64,000 bases of DNA from an uncultured Alphaproteobacteria bacterium (lineage in GTDB: Bacteria; Pseudomonadota; Alphaproteobacteria; RF32; CAG-239). A program made the position numbers and the translations under genes. The stretch lies in assembly GCA_934229625.1 (NCBI GenBank), contig CAKQDU010000005.1, positions 1 through 64,000 of the forward strand. The letters are read 5' to 3'. Below the pieces are notes generated by a model. It was not told the DNA's origin. It saw only the letters and a list, made by a program, of their open reading frames with translations, and searched no databases. Position 1 is the first letter of the stretch. Each line of letters opens with the position of its first letter. Shown here one piece after another: positions 58,854 to 64,000 of this stretch.

Positions 58854-59744
58854 ATGCTTCTGCGATTGTTTTATTTTCTGTTTTTCGCTTTGTTGCCCGT
58901 TGTGGCCGATGCGCGTTTGATTACTCAAAAAAAAGACGGGGTTTTATTGGTAAAATCAGCTACTTATAAAGAAACTGAAGATTTGTTCAGTCAATATGGA
59001 TATGGTGGTTTTTCTGAAATAAACAGTCGTTTTCCGCGTATTTATTTTTTGCGTCTGCCGACAGATTGGTCGGAAATTCCGGAAAGCGATGATAAGCATC
59101 GTATTTTTATAAAAATTTTGCTGCCGCTGATTTTGCAGGCTAATGAAAATGTATTAAAAGAACGTTCTCAACTGGAGAATATGCTGCACAAAATAAAATC
59201 CGGTCAGCAGCTTATGGCGGCTGAACAAAAAAAATTAGATGAATTGGCACAAAAATATGATGCTTTTACCCGTTTAAAAGGAGATGAAAAAATTGCCGTG
59301 CAGATTAAATTGCTGATGGATAAGGTAGACGCTGTTCCTCCGTCTTTGTTGGCGGCTTCTGCCGGAATATACAGCAACTGGGGAACATCGCGGTTGGCTT
59401 TGCAGGCAAATTCATTATATCTGCAGGAAATTTGGTATGAAAAGCGAGGACTTGAGCCTTTGGATGATGCTGACGCAGATTACAGATATAAAATTTATAG
59501 CAATTTGGCCGAAGGAATTGCCGACCATATCTTAAAGATAAATTCCAGTATTAACTATAATTATCTGCGTGCCTCACGCACAAATTCTCGTAAGATGGGA
59601 CGCCCGCTTTACGGACCGCAAGTGGCGGCGACAATGATGTTGGATAATAATCTGAAAAATATCGCCGGAATGATAGATTATACTTTTTCTTATTATAAGC
59701 TGCAAAACGCCGACTATAAACCGCAATTGGAGGATGTGAAATGA
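58854..59744 (+). CDS. Bax-family glucosaminidase-like protein, catalytic Glu absent
   Basis: A 296-residue protein with a signal peptide (to about residue 20, VVADA-RL). The C-terminal half follows the Bax/GH73 pattern: KVDAVPPSLLAASAGIYSNW, then GTSRLALQANSLYLQEIWYE, where families with activity read ALESGWGTSRFAxxGNNLFG. The Glu of ALES is Tyr here (near residue 172), so classical lysozyme-type hydrolysis is unlikely. It may be a peptidoglycan-binding or regulatory protein. It fits the murJ-led envelope run. Start after AAGGAG. Confidence 0.7.
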   Translation: MLLRLFYFLFFALLPVVADARLITQKKDGVLLVKSATYKETEDLFSQYGYGGFSEINSRFPRIYFLRLPTDWSEIPESDDKHRIFIKILLPLILQANENVLKERSQLENMLHKIKSGQQLMAAEQKKLDELAQKYDAFTRLKGDEKIAVQIKLLMDKVDAVPPSLLAASAGIYSNWGTSRLALQANSLYLQEIWYEKRGLEPLDDADADYRYKIYSNLAEGIADHILKINSSINYNYLRASRTNSRKMGRPLYGPQVAATMMLDNNLKNIAGMIDYTFSYYKLQNADYKPQLEDVK

Positions 59745-60457
59745 GCCTGAAAATTTTTCCGATTTTATGCAATGTCGGATTTATGGATAATTATGCTTAT
59801 TTGCTGACGGACAGCGATACCGGCGTTTCTGCAATAGTTGACGCTGCCGAAGAAAAAGCGATTGCTGACTTTTGTCATGCAAACAATGTTGTGCCGCAAT
59901 ATATTTTTACGACACATCACCATGAAGACCACACCAATGCAAATGTTGCGTTAAAAAAATATTTTGACGCAAAGGTTGTCGGCTCCTCGGTTGAAGCAGA
60001 AAAAATCTCCGGATTGGATATTGCCTTGAACGATGGCGATGTTTTTGCTCTGGGTAATGCAAAAGCGCAGGTTATTTTAACTCCAGGGCATACCAAAGGC
60101 CATCTGCTGTGGTATTTTGCCAAAGATAAGGCTCTTTTCACGGGCGATGTGCTGTTTAATTTATGTATCGGCGGTTTGTTTGAGGGAACTCCGCAGCAAA
60201 TGTGGCAGAGTTTGCAAAAAATTAAGGCTTTGCCGGACGATGTCCGCTTTTATCCGGGGCATGAATATACCCACGCTTCATATAGTTTATTGGCGGCGCG
60301 GAGAAATGAACCTGCAATTTTGCAATATCTGCAATTTTTAGAAACATGCAGACAAAATAATGTTCCGCCGGTTGGCAATACCTTAGGCTTAGAAAAGCTT
60401 TGTAATCCGTATTTGCGGATTGATAATGAAAATGAATTTATTCAACAAATGAGTTAA
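59741..60457 (+). CDS. gloB: Hydroxyacylglutathione hydrolase (glyoxalase II)
   Basis: A 238-residue metallo-beta-lactamase-fold enzyme that hydrolyses S-lactoylglutathione in methylglyoxal detoxification. The metal motif HHHEDH (HxHxDH, residues 59-64), TPGHTKGHLLWY, LFTGDVLF and FYPGHEYT are present. The length is near that of typical GloB. Overlaps the bax-like gene by 4 bp (ATGA). Confidence 0.92.
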   Translation: MSLKIFPILCNVGFMDNYAYLLTDSDTGVSAIVDAAEEKAIADFCHANNVVPQYIFTTHHHEDHTNANVALKKYFDAKVVGSSVEAEKISGLDIALNDGDVFALGNAKAQVILTPGHTKGHLLWYFAKDKALFTGDVLFNLCIGGLFEGTPQQMWQSLQKIKALPDDVRFYPGHEYTHASYSLLAARRNEPAILQYLQFLETCRQNNVPPVGNTLGLEKLCNPYLRIDNENEFIQQMS

Positions 60458-60460
60458 GCC

Positions 60461-62110
60461 ATGTTTATTAGTCTGAACAAAAAAATTCTATATAGTATTT
60501 TAGCATTTTTATTTGTGATAACTTGCTTGTTTTTTGTAATTTTTATAAATTTTTATGCCCGTAATCTGCAAGACCGGCAAAATTCATTGTATTTGCGTAA
60601 CCAATATGTTGTTGATTTGTTGTATGATAACATATCTTTGCAAAAAAAGTTGGCGGAAATATATGATAAAAATCCGCAGCTTTTGCCAAGCTATCGTTCA
60701 GCAAAAGCGTCACAGGGTATTGATTTGACTCAAAAAGAACTATCGAAAGAACAGCAGCTGAACGCCGAGCTGCAAAAAAATTACAACAACAACAAAGAGG
60801 CTCTAAAAATAGGTTCGCAAATTTTGGGCGTTAGTTTGTTTATTGTGATTCTGTTTATTTTTCTGCTGTTTTTTATGTTAGATTATTGGGTTATCAGACC
60901 TATTGAAAAGCTGATTGAAATCAGCCGCAAAGTTTCGCTTGGTATTTTCTCTAGTCGAATTTCAACTGAAAAGGGGCATTTTCAGGATGAATTTGATATT
61001 TTATATTCAACATTTAATAAAATGCTGGATAATACGGAATATAATATTGAAGAAATAAAATCTCGCGAAAATTTTTTGCAAAAGCTGATAGATGCTATTC
61101 CGGATGGTATTCGCGTGATTGACCGTGACTATAATGTGATTATGGCTAACAGCGCTTTCCATAATATGCTGAGACTGAAAAAATCTTGCGTCGGACAAAA
61201 ATGTTATCATGCTTACAATCACAATTGCGAAGGTTGTCCTCAGCGTCAATATGCCTGTCCGGTCAAAGAACTTCTGCACGGAAATAATAAAATTTCAGAG
61301 GATTTTCATACAATTCATGAAGTAGGTAAAGTTCCGCTTTATTTGAACGCTACGCGTTTGCGGTGGGGACAAAGTTTTAATGATGATTATATTGTGGAAG
61401 CTTTTCACGATTTGAGCAATGATGTGCGTTTTTCTCATCAGCAAAAAGTTTCGTCTTTGGCTTTTCTTTCCACTTCTATCGCGCATGAGATGAAAAATAA
61501 TCTTGGAGCGATTCGGATGATTTTTGAGGGGATTTTAACCGGTTATGATGATGAAAAATCAGACCGGAAAAAATATTTGCAAATGGCCTATAATCAGCTT
61601 GTTGAAACGATAAAAATTCCGGAGCGCTTGTTACGTTTGGCTCGATATTCCGATAATGATGATGTGGAAATCAATATTGAAGATGCCATTAAAGATATGA
61701 TGCTAATGATTGATTATGATGCAAAACGCCGCGGAATTTCCATAAAAACCCAACTGGAAAAAAATTTGATTTGGATAGGCAATGATGCAGATTTTAAAAT
61801 GATAATTTTGAATTTGTCACAAAATGCCATAAAAGCCATGCCGGATGGAGGTGAACTGCATTTAGGAGCGTATCGCAAAAATAAAAATATTTTTCTGTTT
61901 ATTAGAGATACCGGAATAGGTATTGATGAAAATAAACTGAAACATATTTTTGAGCCGTTTTATTCCGGAAATGAAAATGCCAAAAGCTCTGGGTTGGGAT
62001 TGGCTATTGTCAGCAGTCTGATAGAAAAAATGCATGGACGCATAAGCGTAAAAAGTAAAGTCGGCAGCGGTACGGAATTTAATATACGTTTGCCGATAAA
62101 GAATAAATAA
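60461..62110 (+). CDS. Membrane sensor histidine kinase with Cys-rich PAS domain
   Basis: A 549-residue protein with two membrane helices (about 9-30 and 125-145) around a periplasmic sensor, a HAMP linker, and a PAS domain (about 205-320) with the cysteine set KCYHAYNHNCEGCPQRQYAC. HisKA has His near residue 341 (SIAHEMKNNLGA). HATPase motifs: NLSQNAIKAM, DTGIGI and SGLGLAIVSSL. The four or more cysteines could bind a metal or Fe-S cluster, in line with the nfu gene upstream. No response regulator is adjacent. Last gene of the murJ run. Confidence 0.9.
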   Translation: MFISLNKKILYSILAFLFVITCLFFVIFINFYARNLQDRQNSLYLRNQYVVDLLYDNISLQKKLAEIYDKNPQLLPSYRSAKASQGIDLTQKELSKEQQLNAELQKNYNNNKEALKIGSQILGVSLFIVILFIFLLFFMLDYWVIRPIEKLIEISRKVSLGIFSSRISTEKGHFQDEFDILYSTFNKMLDNTEYNIEEIKSRENFLQKLIDAIPDGIRVIDRDYNVIMANSAFHNMLRLKKSCVGQKCYHAYNHNCEGCPQRQYACPVKELLHGNNKISEDFHTIHEVGKVPLYLNATRLRWGQSFNDDYIVEAFHDLSNDVRFSHQQKVSSLAFLSTSIAHEMKNNLGAIRMIFEGILTGYDDEKSDRKKYLQMAYNQLVETIKIPERLLRLARYSDNDDVEINIEDAIKDMMLMIDYDAKRRGISIKTQLEKNLIWIGNDADFKMIILNLSQNAIKAMPDGGELHLGAYRKNKNIFLFIRDTGIGIDENKLKHIFEPFYSGNENAKSSGLGLAIVSSLIEKMHGRISVKSKVGSGTEFNIRLPIKNK

Positions 62111-62112
62111 CA

Positions 62113-62143
62113 CAAAAAAAACGGAGTTTGAACTCCGTTTTTT
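62113..62143. terminator. Bidirectional terminator
   Basis: ACGGAGTT/AACTCCGT stem with a 2-nt loop, flanked by A8 and T6, between the convergent kinase and rplQ genes. Confidence 0.85.
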
Positions 62144-62165
62144 ATATTATTGTATCTACTGAATC

Positions 62166-62621
62166 TTATTCGGCAGAAGCAGCGTTTTCAGCTTTTTCAG
62201 CTTCAGCGGCAGCAGCTTTTTCAGCAGCAACGCGAGCCAAATCTTTAGCGCCTTTAGCGTTTACATCGCGGTCAACCAATTCAATAATTGCCATCGGAGC
62301 GCAGTCACCATAACGGAAACCGGCTTTCAATACACGAGTATAACCACCGTTACGTTCTTTATAACGTTCTGCCAAAGTAGAGAACAGTTTAGAAACTACT
62401 TCATTATTGCGCAAGAAACCAGCGGCAATACGACGGCTGTTCAAATCACCTTTTTTAGCAAAAGTAATCATGTTATCAGCAAAAGTTCTCAATTCTTTGG
62501 CTCTTGTCAAAGTAATTGTAATTTGTTCATGTTCCAACAAAGAACTTGTCAAATTAGAAAACAAAGCTCTTCTTTGGCTTTTCGGCATACTAAATTTTCT
62601 GTGTCCATCACCATGTCTCAT
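62166..62621 (-). CDS. rplQ: 50S ribosomal protein bL17
   Basis: A 151-residue protein. MRHGDGHRKFSMPKSQRRAL and TLTRAKELRTFADNMITFAK are diagnostic. An Ala/Glu-rich tail (about 125-151) extends it beyond the E. coli protein. The ATG at 62621 has AAAGGAAT upstream; the frame runs further to 62771 but without ribosomal-protein character. rpoA, the usual neighbour upstream, is absent; a ~425-bp non-coding stretch lies there. Confidence 0.95.
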   Translation of the reverse strand: MRHGDGHRKFSMPKSQRRALFSNLTSSLLEHEQITITLTRAKELRTFADNMITFAKKGDLNSRRIAAGFLRNNEVVSKLFSTLAERYKERNGGYTRVLKAGFRYGDCAPMAIIELVDRDVNAKGAKDLARVAAEKAAAAEAEKAENAASAE

Positions 62622-62853
62622 GATGTAATTCCTTTCATTTTCTCTAAAGCTTTGATGGGCAAAGCGGATAAATACAAGGTTCTTACTACGGTTGCGACAA
62701 GCGCTCATACATAAAAACCAATTTAATTTCGGGTATTGTGTAACATATTTATTGACTAAAAGCAAGAACATTTTACCAAAATTCTATATTCAAGGGTAGC
62801 AAGTTATTTTAGGAAAAATGTTTAGGATAAATAAAGAGTTGAAACAATGAAAA

Positions 62854-63031
62854 GTGTGTAAAAAAAACGACCGTTTAAAATGGACAGTTTTTAGGCTGTT
62901 TTTTGTAGTCTAGCAAAGGTTGCTGGAATTTGCAATAACTTTTTATATTTACGATGTTTTTTGCTGTTTTTACAACATTTTATTGTCGTCTGTTTCGCTG
63001 TGTAAAAATAACGGTCGTTTTTTTTACACAC
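62854..63031. repeat. Perfect 22-bp inverted repeat upstream of pilin E
   Basis: 62854-62875 and 63010-63031 are exact reverse complements; each begins or ends with GTGTGTAAAAAAAA/TTTTTTTTACACAC and an ACGACCGTT/AACGGTCGT core, separated by 134 bp. The right arm ends 3 bp before the pilin ribosome site. The 134-bp interior holds a small ACAG/CTGT hairpin with T6 and a weak promoter-like TTGCTG-17-TTATAT. Part of the arm (GTGTGTAAAAAAAA) recurs at about 122-135. No ORF is convincing here. Confidence 0.85.
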
Positions 63032-63046
63032 TTGAGGAGGAATAAG

Positions 63047-63775
63047 ATGTTTAAGGGTATAGAATTTTTCAAAGGAAAGAGCAGGGAAGTGGAGTATGGA
63101 TTGCTTCGCGTTGCTCGCAATGACGTTTGCAGCGTGGGACGTTCCATGATAGAAATGCTTGGCGTATTGGCGATTGTCGGCGTTCTATCTGTCGGAGGCA
63201 TTGCCGGATATTCCAAAGCGATGGAAAAATGGAAAATTAACAAAATTATTGAGGAGTATTCAATGTTAATGGCCGGACTTCTGGAATATAAGGATAATTT
63301 TATAAAAAACACGCCGGCACAAAGCGAACCTGGAATTGTAGATTTTGTACAAGCAGCGCATCTGGTGCCGGAAACTTGGATAAAAAAAAGTAATATAAAT
63401 ATGAGCGATTCGTTAGGCAATCATGTCGGAATTTATTTTAGTAATGAGCGAAACGCAAATGGTTATGATGTCGGAGACAGATTTGTTTTTAATTTGTATT
63501 TTGGGCGTTCAAAGACTTCTGACAATTCTTTTCAATATAATTTATGCCGGACTTTTTTTAAGGATTTAGGTGTTGCCATGTCGTATAATATGCTGCAAAT
63601 GGGAATGATTCCGGTTGCTCAAAACACAAATTATGCCGGAGATTCTCGGTGTCATGGAGGTTTAGGGTATAACGGCGAAACCCGAAAGTGTCTGCGCGAC
63701 ATGACTTTAACAGAAATCAGCGATATTTGCAAAACCTGCCAAACCACAAACTGCGGTGTTGTTTTTGTATTTTAG
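63047..63775 (+). CDS. Type IV pilin-like protein E
   Basis: A 242-residue protein beginning MFKGIEFFKGKSREVEYG at an ATG with a strong GAGGAGG ribosome site. LLRVARNDV from the palindromic repeat follows in frame, then CSVGRSMIEMLGVLAIVGVL with the prepilin Gly and Glu5. The globular part keeps the CRTFF motif and a Cys cluster CKTCQTTNCGVVFVF. It proves that the palindromic insert is translated in at least one family member, giving a leader of about 30 residues against 7-10 in proteins B and D. Confidence 0.8.
   Translation: MFKGIEFFKGKSREVEYGLLRVARNDVCSVGRSMIEMLGVLAIVGVLSVGGIAGYSKAMEKWKINKIIEEYSMLMAGLLEYKDNFIKNTPAQSEPGIVDFVQAAHLVPETWIKKSNINMSDSLGNHVGIYFSNERNANGYDVGDRFVFNLYFGRSKTSDNSFQYNLCRTFFKDLGVAMSYNMLQMGMIPVAQNTNYAGDSRCHGGLGYNGETRKCLRDMTLTEISDICKTCQTTNCGVVFVF
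63098..63125. repeat. Palindromic repeat, copy 4
   Basis: A 28-bp element in the reverse orientation relative to copies 1-3 on the plus strand, but the same orientation relative to its pilin gene. Inserted in frame in pilin E. Confidence 0.8.
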
Positions 63776-63805
63776 CTATTGACTGCAAAAAAATATTTAC
63801 CTGCA

Positions 63806-63841
63806 AAAATAAAAATCTCCCGAACCAAAATTCGGGAGATT
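63806..63841 (-). terminator. Terminator of accC
   Basis: AATCTCCCGAA/TTCGGGAGATT stem (63814-63841) followed on the minus strand by a T-rich tail. Confidence 0.75.
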
Positions 63842-63846
63842 AAAGC

Positions 63847-64000
63847 TTAAAGTTTATTGCTTTTACGGGTTTTCATAAAGTGTTCCAGCCAATGAATATC
63901 ATATTGACCGTCCAAATATTCCGGCTGCGAGATAATCTCTTGGTGCAGCGGGATTGTAGTTTTTACACCCATAATCACAAATTCTTCCAAAGCACGGCGC
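63847..64000 (-). CDS. accC: Biotin carboxylase, C-terminal end (cut by window edge)
   Basis: The last 50 codons read RRALEEFVIMGVKTTIPLHQ, then a segment ending DGQYDIHWLEHFM and a basic tail KTRKSNKL. This matches the C-terminus of the acetyl-CoA carboxylase biotin carboxylase subunit (FxIxGIKTTIPLH...GxYDIHWLE). The 5' part lies beyond the right edge. Confidence 0.85.
   Translation of the reverse strand, partial: RRALEEFVIMGVKTTIPLHQEIISQPEYLDGQYDIHWLEHFMKTRKSNKL

Noticed and set aside
62622..62771. N-terminal extension of rplQ
   Set aside because: The extra residues have no ribosomal character; the ATG at 62621 has a proper ribosome site and gives the standard MRHG start.

Overview
The window looks like a piece of the chromosome of an AT-rich alphaproteobacterium, probably one of the uncultured, host-associated (gut-type) lineages with small genomes. 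The evidence is a CckA hybrid histidine kinase beside a DnaA-related HdaA-like regulator, a MipZ/ParA-like ATPase, the gene order gpmI-envC-ctpA-rppH, a K+-independent type membrane pyrophosphatase, and a Gram-negative envelope (porin, autotransporters, EnvC, lipoproteins). The lineage assignment is inference; the gene identities come from motifs in the sequence. I see no prophage, transposase, rRNA operon or CRISPR array.

Layout. 0-9 kb: start of a truncated pilin-like gene at the left edge, marC, hppA, a secreted ankyrin protein, a structured intergenic stretch with a candidate small RNA, a secreted Cys-rich protein behind a pseudoknot-like leader, tRNA-Arg(CCG), rpmB and a group of small membrane proteins. 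9-20 kb: pfkA, unknown proteins, rpsU, a META lipoprotein, ychF, then ligA-truB-rpsO-pnp. 20-28 kb (minus): dacA-mipZ-like and pgm-cckA-hdaA-DUF1189, a cell-cycle and envelope block. 28-31 kb: rplK-rplA-rplJ-rplL with L1- and L10-type leaders, not joined to rpoBC. 31.6-33.6 kb: two pilin-like genes. 33.7-38.3 kb: gpmI-envC-ctpA-rppH. 38.4-45 kb: porin, winged-helix regulator, membrane protein, glycosyltransferase, DsbA-like protein, and a DUF47-Pit phosphate uptake pair. 44.8-52.7 kb: two giant tandem autotransporters with Chlamydia Pmp-like repeats. 52.7-55.5 kb: a decayed and two intact pilin-like genes. 55.6-62.1 kb: a six-gene run murJ-DUF2333-nfu-bax-gloB-histidine kinase. 62.2-64 kb: rplQ, a fifth complete pilin-like gene behind a long perfect inverted repeat, and the 3' end of accC.

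The most unusual material is the dispersed type IV pilin-like family (five intact genes, one cut by the edge, one decayed). All share a GRSMIEMLGVLA prepilin motif, but they carry different 5' architectures. Two sit behind a 160-nt structured leader with covarying stems, a predicted pseudoknot and an overlapping terminator, which looks like an orphan riboswitch or attenuator. The truncated, decayed and two further genes share a duplicated promoter-RBS-ATG module. In its three complete copies an invariant (CT)7 tract puts the first ATG out of frame with the pilin. Copies of a palindromic element (CGTCATTGCGAG...GCAATCC) are fused into the coding sequence just before the prepilin cleavage motif. 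Together these suggest a surface-fibre repertoire with several layers of switching. A second theme is a set of lineage-specific genes with U-rich leaders and no Shine-Dalgarno sequence.
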